Counted from the stretch's first letter, positions 34,253 to 43,358 are shown. The stretch: 64,000 nt of DNA from an uncultured Sutterella sp. (GCA_905197905.1 CAJKAP010000003.1:1-64000), one strand, 5' to 3'. The notes: generated by a model from the sequence alone, not told the origin. Made by a program: numbers and translations.

Positions 34253-36970
34253 ATGTTTGACGAACTTCTCACCAAAATTTTCGGTAGCCGTAATGACCGC
34301 TTGATTAAGCAATATCGCCGTCAGTGCGACGCTATCAACAAATTAGAACCTGCCATGCAGGCACTCACGGACGAACAACTCAAGGCGAAGACGGACGAAT
34401 TTCGTCAGCGTGTAGCCGCAGGGGAAAGCACTGATGCACTATTGCCAGAAGCTTTTGCGGTTGTGCGCGAAGCCTCGGTTCGCGTGATGGGGATGCGTCA
34501 CTTCGATGTGCAGCTCATCGGTGCTATGGTTTTGAACGATGGCAAGATCGCTGAAATGCGTACGGGTGAAGGGAAGACCTTGATGGCTACCTTGGCCGTG
34601 TATTTGAACGCTTTGGCTGGTAAGGGCTGCCACGTGGTGACCGTGAACGACTATCTGGCAAGTCGTGACGCGGACTGGATGGGGCGCCTCTACAATTGGC
34701 TCGGCATGAGTGTCGGTAAGATTCTCTCGGGTCAGTCCCAGGAAGTCAAGCGCGCTGCCTACGCCGCTGATATCACCTACGGTACGAATAACGAGTTTGG
34801 CTTTGACTACTTGCGCGACAACATGGTGCAGAGCGTGGCCGAGCGCGTACAGCGTCCGCTTTACTATGCCATCGTCGACGAAGTGGACTCCATTTTGATT
34901 GACGAAGCGAGAACGCCGTTGATTATTTCTGGGGCATCGGATGACAATACCGATCTTTATCGCGTGATTAACGATATTCCCGCGATGTTGGTTCGTCAGG
35001 CTGATGAAAAGGCGCCTGGTGACTACTGGGTGGACGAAAAGGCTCATCAGGTCTACTTGAGCGAAGCTGGTCACGAACACCTTGAAGAAATTTTGAATCA
35101 GCGTGGCCTCATTCAAGAGGGCGATACGCTTTATTCCCCGCAGAACATCATTTTGATGCACCACTTGAACGCCTCGCTTCGTGCTCACACGCTCTTTAAG
35201 CGTGACCAGCACTATGTGGTGCAAAATGGCGAAATCGTGATCGTGGACGAATTCACGGGCCGTTTGATGCCAGGTCGCCGTTGGAGCGATGGGTTGCATC
35301 AGGCCGTGGAAGCTAAAGAAGGCGTGGAAATCCAGAAGGAAAACCAGACGCTCGCTTCGATTACGTTCCAGAACTACTTCCGTATGTACGATAAGCTCTC
35401 CGGTATGACGGGGACGGCTGATACGGAAGCTTATGAATTCCAAGATATTTACGGCTTGGAAACCGTTGTAGTGCCAACGCACCGCAAGATGATTCGTGTG
35501 GACGAACAGGATAAGGTTTTCCGTACGGTCGAAGAAAAGTACCGCGCCATTATCGAAGACGTGAAGGCTTGCCACGAACGTCAGCAGCCGGTGTTGCTCG
35601 GGACGACCTCGATTGAAAACTCTGAATTGCTCTCCAAGATGCTCACCGCTGAAGGGATTGAACACAACGTCTTGAACGCGAAGCAGCACGAACGCGAAGC
35701 ACAGATTATTTTGGAAGCTGGTCGCCCTGGTATGGTGACGATCGCCACCAACATGGCTGGTCGTGGTACCGACATTGTGTTGGGCGGTGGCTTAACGAAG
35801 ATGATCGATGCGATTCATGCCGACGAAACGCTCTCTGAAGCAGAACGCGCTGCTCGCATTGAAGAGATCAAGAAGGATTGGCAGGTTCAGCACGACATTG
35901 TGATTCAGGCAGGTGGTTTGCGAATCATTGGTTCTGAACGTCACGAATCTCGCCGTATCGACAACCAGTTGCGTGGTCGTGCTGGTCGTCAGGGTGACCC
36001 AGGTAGCTCCTGCTTCTACTTGTCGATGGAAGACCAGCTCCTTCGCATCTTCGGTGGCGAACGTATGCGCGCTATTGCAGACCGCTTGAAGTTGGAAGAA
36101 GGGGTGGCGATCGAATCGAAGATGCTCACCCGCATGATCGAAAGCGCTCAGCGTAAGGTTGAAGGTCGTAACTACGATATTCGTAAGCAGTTGCTCGAAT
36201 TTGACGACGTGCAAAACGACCAGCGCCATGAAATCTACGGCTTGCGTAACGAAATTCTTGAAACCGACGATGTGGCTCAGTTGGTGACGAACTTGCGTGA
36301 AGGGTACTTCACCGACATGTTCCGCGCTGCGGTGCCGCCCGAAACGGTGGAAGAACAGTGGGATCTCAATGGTTTGCGCTCCCAGTTGCAAAATGGCTTT
36401 GGTATCGACATTGACTTCCAGAAGATGCTCGACGAACGTGATGACATCACGGACGAAGACCTCTTGAAGGAAATCATCGATCGCGTCAACGAGATCTATC
36501 ACGCCAAGGAAGAATTGGTGGGCCATGAACCGTTTAACAACTTGGCTCGTGCCGTGTTGATCGGGATGCTCGACCAGCTCTGGCGTCAGCACATCTCCTC
36601 GCTCGACGCATTGCGTCAGGGGATTTACTTGCGCGGTTACGCTCAGAAGCAGCCTAAGCAGGAATATAAGCGCGAAGCCTTCAACATGTTTGAAGCGCTC
36701 CTTGACCAGATCCGCGAAAGCGTGGTCTCTTACTTGATGCGCTTAGAAATCCGCTTCACGGAAGATGAGGCTCAGAATCAGCAGGGGGCAGCTCCCGCAG
36801 AAACCCCTGCCCAGGCTCCGGCTGAAGAACCCGCTCCGCAGATTAGTCAAGGTAACGGGACGAATTCTGAAGAAGAGCTCGATCCTGCCCTTTTTGCTCA
36901 CTGCGGTCGCAATGATCCGTGCCCTTGTGGCTCTGGGCTCCGATTCAAAGATTGTCACGGTAAGCTCTAA
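34253..36970 (+). CDS. secA: Preprotein translocase ATPase SecA
   Basis: Motor that pushes unfolded preproteins through SecYEG. It has 905 residues. Walker A is G105-E-G-K-T109 and the DEAD-type box is VDEVDSILIDEARTPLIISG. The second nucleotide fold has TNMAGRGTDI and GRAGRQGDPG. The C-terminus carries the zinc tail with C890, C892 and C901-H902, which binds SecB. The 60-residue linker before it is rich in Ala, Pro and Glu. Full length, no oddities in the coding region; the leader is unusual. Confidence 0.99.
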   Translation: MFDELLTKIFGSRNDRLIKQYRRQCDAINKLEPAMQALTDEQLKAKTDEFRQRVAAGESTDALLPEAFAVVREASVRVMGMRHFDVQLIGAMVLNDGKIAEMRTGEGKTLMATLAVYLNALAGKGCHVVTVNDYLASRDADWMGRLYNWLGMSVGKILSGQSQEVKRAAYAADITYGTNNEFGFDYLRDNMVQSVAERVQRPLYYAIVDEVDSILIDEARTPLIISGASDDNTDLYRVINDIPAMLVRQADEKAPGDYWVDEKAHQVYLSEAGHEHLEEILNQRGLIQEGDTLYSPQNIILMHHLNASLRAHTLFKRDQHYVVQNGEIVIVDEFTGRLMPGRRWSDGLHQAVEAKEGVEIQKENQTLASITFQNYFRMYDKLSGMTGTADTEAYEFQDIYGLETVVVPTHRKMIRVDEQDKVFRTVEEKYRAIIEDVKACHERQQPVLLGTTSIENSELLSKMLTAEGIEHNVLNAKQHEREAQIILEAGRPGMVTIATNMAGRGTDIVLGGGLTKMIDAIHADETLSEAERAARIEEIKKDWQVQHDIVIQAGGLRIIGSERHESRRIDNQLRGRAGRQGDPGSSCFYLSMEDQLLRIFGGERMRAIADRLKLEEGVAIESKMLTRMIESAQRKVEGRNYDIRKQLLEFDDVQNDQRHEIYGLRNEILETDDVAQLVTNLREGYFTDMFRAAVPPETVEEQWDLNGLRSQLQNGFGIDIDFQKMLDERDDITDEDLLKEIIDRVNEIYHAKEELVGHEPFNNLARAVLIGMLDQLWRQHISSLDALRQGIYLRGYAQKQPKQEYKREAFNMFEALLDQIRESVVSYLMRLEIRFTEDEAQNQQGAAPAETPAQAPAEEPAPQISQGNGTNSEEELDPALFAHCGRNDPCPCGSGLRFKDCHGKL

Positions 36971-36998
36971 GTGATGATCGACTAGAGATATCTCTCAA

Positions 36999-37038
36999 GC
37001 TGACCTGTCAAGTTTTCGGACCTGGCAGGTCAATTTTT
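36999..37038 (+). terminator. Terminator of secA
   Basis: TGACCTG (37001-37007) and CAGGTCA (37025-37031) form the stem, followed by ATTTTTT. Confidence 0.8.
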
Positions 37039-37054
37039 TAAGAGTGAAAGAAGT

Positions 37055-38167
37055 ATGACTGTCGAGAGAAAAGCGGCGTGGTATGTCGATGGGGTGCAGG
37101 TGGGCCTCAATGAGGCTGGTGATACACTCGCGCTCCTTTTAGAAAAGGGCACGCTTCTTGCTGGGGGCGTGCGTGGCGGGGCGCTTTCTGATGGACAAGG
37201 AAAGTGGCTCGCGGAACGTTTTGCCTCACCGTTGATGCCACAAGCCATTGTGCTCTCTAGCGCAGGGGCCGCCACTGGTTTAGGGGCCTTATCAGACGGC
37301 ATGATGGCAGGAACCGCTTCTCGCACTGCGGGAGAACTCTCTCTTCCCGAATCCTCGCTTTGGCTGTTTTTGGCTGGGGAAGACGCTAAATTGATGGCGG
37401 CAGAGCCCATTGTCAAAGGGGCGCGAGAAGCCTTTGAGCGTGCGACTAAGCATGAAGCGGTGAAGGCGCCAGAGTGGCTCACCACCCTTTATCGGCCATT
37501 GCTTCTTTCTCACGAGACACGCTTTCAAGTGGGTGGCTGGTTAGTGGGAGATATGAAAGAAAACACCAATCGGCATCTTCTTTTGATGACAGACTTGCCG
37601 CTTACCCAAACAGAACTCAGAAAAGTCGAGGAACCGCTGAGAGCAGAGGCCCTTCGCCTCTACGCCTTGCACGGGATTGATTCCGCAGCGGATAGCGTTA
37701 CGGTGATCAGCACTGGGAAAGCGATTCAGAAAACCTCCTTAACCGCAGAAGAGCGCGTGGGATTTCTCTCGCAAACGTTGCAGATGGTCTTAGATGAGTT
37801 GCTAAAACGCACTTCTTCTCAAGCAGGTTGGGTGCATGAGGTGCAGGTGACAGGCGCGCAAGATGAAAAAGAACTCAGTGCGCTCACGCTTTGTCTTTCG
37901 CGAGCCTTTCTCCGCTTAGCTAATTCGAAAGACGTCTCTTGGAAAGAAGCCTCTCACACGTTGCGTCGTGAAGTTGCGCGCTCAGGCGTCGAAACCCTTT
38001 CTCCAGAAGATCTCACTTGGATGGCGGGCGATGTGCTGCTCGCGCAAGAAGGGCGCGTTCAGATAGGAGAAGAGCAAGATGCTGCTTGGCGTGCTGTGCT
38101 TGATGGGAAGGTGCCATTTTGGTTCTCTCTAGCCAGAGGGCAGGCGAAGGGAAAAGTGTGGCTTTAA
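37055..38167 (+). CDS. Degenerate ArgJ-family protein (probable pseudoenzyme)
   Basis: A 370-residue protein in the place where betaproteobacteria usually carry argJ, just after secA. The ArgJ fold can be followed along the chain. QAIVLSSAGAATGLGA corresponds to ALVINTGNANAGTGA, VGGWLVGDMKEN to the GIAKGSGMI loop, and DSVTVISTGKA to the stretch after DGDTSTND. WVHEVQVTGAQDEKEL corresponds to ATKFITVRVENA. The self-cleavage motif N-M-A-T-M-L, whose Thr is the nucleophile, is replaced by T171-N-R-H-L, and DGDTSTND has become GIDSAADS. Acetyl transfer between ornithine and glutamate therefore looks impossible by the known mechanism. The frame is intact, so the protein may have another role. Homology is inferred by eye. 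Confidence 0.65.
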   Translation: MTVERKAAWYVDGVQVGLNEAGDTLALLLEKGTLLAGGVRGGALSDGQGKWLAERFASPLMPQAIVLSSAGAATGLGALSDGMMAGTASRTAGELSLPESSLWLFLAGEDAKLMAAEPIVKGAREAFERATKHEAVKAPEWLTTLYRPLLLSHETRFQVGGWLVGDMKENTNRHLLLMTDLPLTQTELRKVEEPLRAEALRLYALHGIDSAADSVTVISTGKAIQKTSLTAEERVGFLSQTLQMVLDELLKRTSSQAGWVHEVQVTGAQDEKELSALTLCLSRAFLRLANSKDVSWKEASHTLRREVARSGVETLSPEDLTWMAGDVLLAQEGRVQIGEEQDAAWRAVLDGKVPFWFSLARGQAKGKVWL

Positions 38168-38283
38168 TGCCTTGGTGGGTCAAAGAGCGCTAAAACGCAT
38201 TCTCTGCGCTAAAATAGTTTCGTTTGAGGGCGCAGAGTGCGCCACTTATCTTAAGTCTTGTTTTCACATGTAGGAGAATTCAC

Positions 38284-38964
38284 GTGAGCGAGCAGAAAAT
38301 TGTTGATGTCGCCGTTGGCGTACTCATCCGCGAAGATGGTCGTGTTTTGTTAGCCTCGCGTCCGGCCGGTAAGCCCTACGCTGGATATTGGGAATTCCCA
38401 GGCGGAAAACTCGAAGAAGGGGAAACTGTTCACGCTGCGCTCGTGCGTGAATTAAAGGAAGAGCTCGACATTGCGCTCGCTGACTCTTTCCCTTGGTTTG
38501 TGAAAGAACACCGCTACGAACACGCGCATGTGCGTTTGCACTTCCGTCGCTCGCATGACTTTGTAGGCTGGCCCAAGGCTGTGGAAGGGCAGGAATTTGG
38601 TTTTTATGCCCCCAAAGAACGCCTCCCTGGGCTCTTGCTCCCTGTTGACGAAGCAATTTTGAATCGTGTGGATTTGCCTGAAGTCTGGGAAGACGATGTC
38701 GATCAGTTGACGCTTTCGCGCAATGGGCTCCATGCTCAGATCGTGCGCGATCGCACGCACCGCTTCGTGGGCGCTCGCGTCGAAAATTTAAACGACGTTT
38801 TAAAGGCTGTGGCAATGGACTATGACTATGTCATTACGCGTCCAGAACACTTTGAATCCTTGCTGGTAAATGGCGAAGCTCGCTTGCCAATTTATGTTGA
38901 AGGTGTCCCTGCGGCAGACCTTCGTCTCTGGCAAGATAAGGGCGCGCATGGCGTGAAGCCCTAA
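38284..38964 (+). CDS. mutT: MutT-type Nudix hydrolase with a shortened ThiE-like tail
   Basis: A 226-residue protein. Residues 1-130 form a Nudix domain with the box GGKLEEGETVHAALVRELKEE, expected to clean 8-oxo-dGTP from the nucleotide pool. The C-terminal 90 residues resemble a thiamine-phosphate-synthase-like domain often fused to MutT in proteobacteria (VGARVENLNDVLKA, DYVITRP, LPIYVEGVPAADL, GAHGV). It is only about half the usual 180 residues and lacks the phosphate-binding serine loop. The start is GTG 38284, with AGGAGA 7 bases before it. Converges on yacG. Confidence 0.85.
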   Translation: MSEQKIVDVAVGVLIREDGRVLLASRPAGKPYAGYWEFPGGKLEEGETVHAALVRELKEELDIALADSFPWFVKEHRYEHAHVRLHFRRSHDFVGWPKAVEGQEFGFYAPKERLPGLLLPVDEAILNRVDLPEVWEDDVDQLTLSRNGLHAQIVRDRTHRFVGARVENLNDVLKAVAMDYDYVITRPEHFESLLVNGEARLPIYVEGVPAADLRLWQDKGAHGVKP

Positions 38965-38975
38965 TTTGGCAAGGT

Positions 38976-39028
38976 AGAAAAAAATCGGCCACCGTCTTTT
39001 TTTGAGACTGGTAGCCAATTTTTTTCCG
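38976..39028. terminator. Bidirectional terminator between mutT and yacG
   Basis: An imperfect stem, AATCGGCCACCGTC with GACTGGTAGCCAATT, lies between runs of A and T. It sits between convergent genes. Confidence 0.7.
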
Positions 39029-39038
39029 TGGGAAGCGC

Positions 39039-39260
39039 TTACTTCTCTTGGGCTTTCTTTTCCATCGCTTCACGAGCGAGGACTTCAAGCTCTTCGGGTG
39101 CCATACGCATGGCAGAACCTGGCTCCCCTTCAATCACGTAAGAGTTATTTGCCCATTCGCCCAGATCAATGAGCTTGCAGCGCTCTGAGCAGAAAGGACG
39201 GAAGGGGTTGGTTTTACTGTATTCAACTTCTTTCCCACAGGTGGGGCATTTCACCATCAT
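39039..39260 (-). CDS. yacG: DNA gyrase inhibitor / zinc protein YacG
   Basis: A 73-residue zinc protein. Ligands are C5, C8, C24 and C28 in CPTCG...FCSERCK. The family binds GyrB and inhibits gyrase in E. coli. The acidic tail PEELEVLAREAMEKKAQEK follows. I start at ATG 39260; the frame opens further at 39311 but those 17 residues have no match. Last of the coaE-zapD-yacG set, the usual order in beta- and gammaproteobacteria. Confidence 0.9.
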   Translation of the reverse strand: MMVKCPTCGKEVEYSKTNPFRPFCSERCKLIDLGEWANNSYVIEGEPGSAMRMAPEELEVLAREAMEKKAQEK

Positions 39261-39353
39261 GATCGTTTCACCGTTCAAAGATTCAATGTGAAAGCACTCC
39301 ACATCAGTCAATGAGGAGTGCTCTAAGAGTAAGGTTTAATTGTGAGTGAGCAC

Positions 39354-40133
39354 TTATTGCAACGTGCAGATTCCCATACGGAAGGGAATCTTTTCCGAAT
39401 GCACAGGATGCAACTTGTGTTCTGCATCGGGACGCGAGAAGCGAATCCAGAGCATGTACTTGTTAGCACTCACTTCAGGGATGACGTTCGACTTGGTCGG
39501 AACCCAGATCTGCGCAAGCGCAGGGAGCTGACGATTCGTCATCGGGAATTGGAAACTTGCCGTGTCTGTCGTGTACTGATGCTCTTCAGCGCTAGCGCGC
39601 AAGAAGCGAAGCAAAATCGCGGACGCATCGCGAATGGGCATCAAAGAGGAGACATAGCTGTAGAGTTCAGCGCGACGCTCCTCTGCTGGCTTATTCATCC
39701 AGTAGTGCAACTGAGGAAGATCGAATTCACACGTTCCCCCCGCAATCGTTTGACGCGTGCGGATGATCTGCAACCACTGATTTTCTCGAATACTTTGTCC
39801 CGTGCGACCTACCGTGTCTGCCACTGTCGAAACGGACTGGCGAATTTCTGCAATCGTTTCGTGAAGTTTTTCCTGATCAACGTCAGGGTTTCCAAGAAGC
39901 GACTCCATACGGCGACGCTGACGTTCTAACTCTTGAATGAGTTCATTGCGAAGGTCAGAGCGGGCAGTGGCATCTAGGAGATCGAAAAGCGCAGAGATCG
40001 CTGTTTGGTGAGCGGTAGGATCCTCTTGCTCACAAAACCAAGCGTAGCGCTTGAAAAGAAGTTCCAAGCGCAGATAGGTACGAATTTTCTCATTACAAGG
40101 AAATTCATAGAGTAAGAATTCGGTATCTGTCAT
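39354..40133 (-). CDS. zapD: Cell division protein ZapD
   Basis: A 259-residue cytoplasmic protein that cross-links FtsZ filaments. It begins MTDTEFLLYEFPCNEKIRTYLRLE, the family signature, followed by LELLFKRYAWF, the helical domain up to about 130, and a beta-rich domain with CEFDLPQLHYWM. I start at ATG 40133; the frame opens earlier, at 40232, without family match. It lies 164 bases after coaE. Confidence 0.95.
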   Translation of the reverse strand: MTDTEFLLYEFPCNEKIRTYLRLELLFKRYAWFCEQEDPTAHQTAISALFDLLDATARSDLRNELIQELERQRRRMESLLGNPDVDQEKLHETIAEIRQSVSTVADTVGRTGQSIRENQWLQIIRTRQTIAGGTCEFDLPQLHYWMNKPAEERRAELYSYVSSLMPIRDASAILLRFLRASAEEHQYTTDTASFQFPMTNRQLPALAQIWVPTKSNVIPEVSANKYMLWIRFSRPDAEHKLHPVHSEKIPFRMGICTLQ

Positions 40134-40297
40134 ATCTGCGACTTTCTGACGGGTTGGAGCTAATAGTGAATAGTTCCACAAATAGGGACAAAGAAGAACG
40201 TGAGTGAAATGATTCTTCTTTCTGATACCCACATTGTGCGCTTAGTTAGCTCATTATTGCAATAGATACTTTTAAAAATAGCACAAGATTGAACGCG

Positions 40298-40912
40298 TTA
40301 TGCGTTTACGAGAGGATCATTGAGCCATTTTTTGTATAGGTCTGTGAGCGAGAGAAGGAAATCTTCAGGATCACCTTCGTTCACGATGACAGTATCAGCT
40401 TGCTCAAGCAGGGCTTCACGAGGGAGCTGAGCGCGCATAATGGCAAGCGCTTCTTCGCGAGAAAAGCCATTTCGTTTGGCAAGACGAGAAATACGCGTTT
40501 CTTCGCAAGCGTCAATCACAACCACTTCACCCACGAGTTCACGCCACTTCTCGCTTTGCAAAAGGAGCGCACAGTCAAAAATCACGATGGGATGTGTTTT
40601 GGCAGCCTCTTCAATTTGCGCTTTGGCCTGAGCCTGAATCACGGGGTGCAAAATCGCTTCTAATTTCGCTTTCGCTTCGGGGTTGGAAAAAACGAGTTCG
40701 CGCATTTTGGCGCGGTTCATTGCTCCCTTCTCATCGATGAAGTCTTCACCAAACGCTTTGGCAACAGCGCGCGTGCCTTCTGCATTAGGGGCCGTAATTT
40801 CATGGGCAATCGCATCAGCATCCACAATCGGGATCCCCTGATCGCGAAAATAAGCACAAGCGGTTGTTTTACCAGAGGCAATCCCTCCAGTGAGTCCAAT
40901 GATTCTGGCCAT
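40298..40912 (-). CDS. coaE: Dephospho-CoA kinase
   Basis: Phosphorylates dephospho-CoA in the last step of coenzyme A synthesis. It has 204 residues with the P-loop GGIASGKTT (9-17), VDADAIAHEI and a lid region with CEETRISRLAKRNG. The usual pilB-pilC-pilD genes that often precede coaE are absent; a tRNA gene lies upstream instead. Confidence 0.97.
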   Translation of the reverse strand: MARIIGLTGGIASGKTTACAYFRDQGIPIVDADAIAHEITAPNAEGTRAVAKAFGEDFIDEKGAMNRAKMRELVFSNPEAKAKLEAILHPVIQAQAKAQIEEAAKTHPIVIFDCALLLQSEKWRELVGEVVVIDACEETRISRLAKRNGFSREEALAIMRAQLPREALLEQADTVIVNEGDPEDFLLSLTDLYKKWLNDPLVNA

Positions 40913-41059
40913 GATGATTTATCCCAACGAGGAAAAGAAAAAGTACGCGTTGCCGTACTGAATTTTTCACTCTAACAGATTTTTAGATAAGAAGAGACTT
41001 TGCAGGAAGCGTAGCGCAAAGGAGATCGGGAAAACGATAGGGGTAAAAATGATAGGCAA

Positions 41060-41091
41060 CAAAAAAGGACCGCTTAACGCCGTCCTTCTTT
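41060..41091 (-). terminator. Terminator of the tRNA-Pro gene
   Basis: AAGGAC (41066-41071) pairs with GTCCTT (41083-41088); on the minus strand the stem is followed by TTTT. Confidence 0.8.
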
Positions 41092-41104
41092 CGTTTGCTA
41101 TAGC

Positions 41105-41181
<77 letters not shown>

Positions 41182-41330
41182 ATTTATAGCTGAGGAAAGA
41201 GAGTATATCAGAATTTTTAGAGAGTGGGAGAAAATTTCTGAGCGAAATACCGTGTTTGGGGTAAATTGGGCGCGACTTGAGCCTTCTGGTGAGTGAGAAG
41301 CGTCCCTCTAAAAGCCTTCTCCCAAAAGAA

Positions 41331-41356
41331 AAGGGAAAGGTTTTGGCCTTTCCCCT
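41331..41356 (-). terminator. Terminator of ispB
   Basis: GGGAAAGG (41333-41340) pairs with CCTTTCCC (41347-41354), followed on the minus strand by TTTTCTTTT. Confidence 0.85.
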
Positions 41357-41377
41357 CTACTCAGCAAAGAGTGCTCA

Positions 41378-42376
41378 TTAACTGTTTCTTTCGACCGTGT
41401 ATGTCAAGAGTTGCAAGAGCGAATCACGGTAGGGCGAAGGCGCCAGCACTTCAAGCGCCGTTGCACCACGAGCGAGTTCGCGACGAGCACGTTCTTGGCA
41501 ACGCTTGAGCGCATCGGAATTCACAATCAGAGCCGAAATCGTTTCAAAGTCACCGTCCCCTTCGCGGATAGCCTTATCAATGATTTCGCGGTCCGCATCG
41601 CTCACGCTCTGGCGGGCGTAAAGAAGCGGAAGCGTGACTTTCCCTTCACGGAGGTCAGCGCCTAAATTCTTACCGATGTCGGCGGTGACGCCTTGATAGT
41701 CGAGCATATCGTCGGCAATCTGGAAGGCGTTGCCGAGTGCGAGCGAATAGGTACAAACTGCGTGGAGCGCTTCAGGCGTGGCATCAGAAATGGCGGCAGC
41801 CATACGCGCGGCGGCTTCAAAAAGGCAAGCGGTTTTGCGTTCGATCACTTGGAAGTAGCGCACTTCGTCGACATTTGGATCGTGAGCGTTAGCCATCTGA
41901 ATCACTTCACCTTCACTCAAACGATTCGCAGCATCAGAGAGGGCTTCCATCACTTTGAGGTTGCCTGCACGAATCATCATCTGGAAGGAGCGGGTGTAGA
42001 GGAAGTCCCCCACAAGCACTGCGACTCCGTTACCCCAACGATTGTTTGCCGTGGGACGACCGCGACGCAAATCACTTTCATCGACCACATCGTCATGCAT
42101 GAGCGTGGCGGTGTGAAGGAGTTCGATTGTGGCGCCCAAGTAGCGGTGAAGTTCGCCTTCGTAGCCCAGGGCTTTTGCGATGAGCATCAAAAGAGCAGGG
42201 CGCATGCGCTTGCCACCAGCGTTCACAATGTATTCGCTGATTTCTTTCATGCGAGGCACATCGCTCGCGAGTTCACTCTGAATGATCTCGGTGACGGCTT
42301 GCATATCCTCGGCAATCGGGGCAAGAAGTTGTGTGACCAAAACTTTGGGGTCGGTAACAGGCTTAGTATCAGACAT
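41378..42376 (-). CDS. ispB: Polyprenyl diphosphate synthase (octaprenyl type)
   Basis: Trans-prenyltransferase that makes the quinone side chain. It has 332 residues. First aspartate-rich motif is D95-D-V-V-D99 in LMHDDVVDE; the second is in QIADDMLDY, about residue 220. GGKRMRPALLML near 55 binds substrate. Divergent from rplU, an arrangement common in proteobacteria. Chain length is inferred from family and context, not from sequence. Confidence 0.9.
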   Translation of the reverse strand: MSDTKPVTDPKVLVTQLLAPIAEDMQAVTEIIQSELASDVPRMKEISEYIVNAGGKRMRPALLMLIAKALGYEGELHRYLGATIELLHTATLMHDDVVDESDLRRGRPTANNRWGNGVAVLVGDFLYTRSFQMMIRAGNLKVMEALSDAANRLSEGEVIQMANAHDPNVDEVRYFQVIERKTACLFEAAARMAAAISDATPEALHAVCTYSLALGNAFQIADDMLDYQGVTADIGKNLGADLREGKVTLPLLYARQSVSDADREIIDKAIREGDGDFETISALIVNSDALKRCQERARRELARGATALEVLAPSPYRDSLLQLLTYTVERNS

Positions 42377-42500
42377 AACGCTGTAAAAGTAAAAAAGTCA
42401 GATTGCTACACAGTATACCTAAGGCGTCGAGCTTGAGCGCCTCCCGTTAGAGGCATTTTCACCTCCTTGGCAAAGAGGGACGAAAAAATGGCTTAGTAGC

Positions 42501-42529
42501 TTGACTTATCGAGAAAAAATCAGCATAAT
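42501..42529 (+). promoter_or_regulatory. Promoter of rplU-rpmA
   Basis: TTGACT (42501-42506), exactly 17 bases, CATAAT (42524-42529). The predicted start near 42536 gives a leader of about 130 nt. Confidence 0.78.
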
Positions 42530-42539
42530 GCCTGTTTTC

Positions 42540-42650
42540 CCGCACACGTGTGATTAGTGTGATGTCCAATTTGAGGAATGCCCTCAGACACGCTAATCCG
42601 CTATTACAAAAAGGTTTTGTAGGTTCTCTTTTCTAGAGAATTTAGCAAAA
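42540..42650 (+). promoter_or_regulatory. Structured leader of rplU-rpmA, possible autoregulatory element
   Basis: GATTAGTGTG (42552-42561) pairs with CACGCTAATC (42589-42598), ten pairs with one G-U. It encloses a second hairpin, TGAGG/CCTCA (42572-42586). A third small hairpin, TTCTC/GAGAA, lies before the start codon region. Ribosomal protein operons are often controlled by such leaders; L21 leaders are known in Firmicutes. Function here is inferred. Confidence 0.5.
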
Positions 42651-42665
42651 CGGGCGAGGTTTTAC

Positions 42666-42977
42666 ATGTACGCAATTATCAAAACCGGCGGTAAGCAGTA
42701 CCGCGTTTCTGTTGGCGACAAGCTCAAGGTCGAAACCTTGGAAGCTGACGCTGGCGCTCAGGTGACTCTCACTGAAGTTTTGGCCATCAGCGATGACCAG
42801 GGCTTGAAAGTTGGTAACCCCACTCTTGCTGGTGCTACCGTGACGGCTACCGTCCTTTCCCACGGTCGTGGCGACAAGGTCCGTATCTTTAAGTTCCGTC
42901 GTCGTAAGCACTCCATGAAGTCTGGCGGTCATCGTCAGAACTACACCGAGCTCAAGATCGACGCGATCGCAGCTTAA
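42666..42977 (+). CDS. rplU: 50S ribosomal protein L21
   Basis: Binds 23S rRNA in the large subunit. It has 103 residues beginning MYAIIKTGGKQYRV. The C-terminal signature FKFRRRKHSMKSGGHRQNYTELKI is intact. First gene of the rplU-rpmA pair; GCGAGG lies 8 bases before the ATG. Confidence 0.99.
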   Translation: MYAIIKTGGKQYRVSVGDKLKVETLEADAGAQVTLTEVLAISDDQGLKVGNPTLAGATVTATVLSHGRGDKVRIFKFRRRKHSMKSGGHRQNYTELKIDAIAA

Positions 42978-43012
42978 TTTTGTTAACCGACTTTTTATAG
43001 AGAAGTACAAAA

Positions 43013-43276
43013 ATGGCACATAAAAAAGGTGGCGGCTCTACCCGCAACGGTCGTGACTCTAAGGCAAAGCGCCTTGGTGTGAAGGTTTTTGGCAACGCTG
43101 CTGTTAACGCTGGTGGCATTATCGTTCGTCAACGTGGTACGAAGTTCCACGCTGGTGACAATGTCGGCATGGGCAAGGACTACACGCTCTACGCTCTCGT
43201 TGACGGCGTTGTGAAGTTCGAAGTCAAGGGCGCTTTCAATCGCCAGTACGTGACGGTCGAACCGATCTCTGCCTAA
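43013..43276 (+). CDS. rpmA: 50S ribosomal protein L27
   Basis: Large-subunit protein reaching the peptidyl transferase centre. It has 87 residues, beginning MAHKKGGGSTRNGRDS, the standard proteobacterial N-terminus without a cleaved extension. The signature GGIIVRQRGTKFHAG is present. 35 bases behind rplU. Confidence 0.99.
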   Translation: MAHKKGGGSTRNGRDSKAKRLGVKVFGNAAVNAGGIIVRQRGTKFHAGDNVGMGKDYTLYALVDGVVKFEVKGAFNRQYVTVEPISA

Positions 43277-43321
43277 TAGGGCAGTGAGTACAAAGTAGCC
43301 CTTTGTACCAACATAAATACC

Positions 43322-43358
43322 GAAAAGCCCAGCTGGTTGACCAACTGGGCTTTTTTGA
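43322..43358 (+). terminator. Terminator of rplU-rpmA
   Basis: AAAAGCCCAG pairs with CTGGGCTTTT, with inner pairs TGGTTGACCA, then a run of T. Confidence 0.92.

Noticed and set aside
34439..35689. A 416-residue open frame antisense to secA
   Set aside because: Same reason: a shadow of a well-supported gene, with His-rich low-complexity translation.
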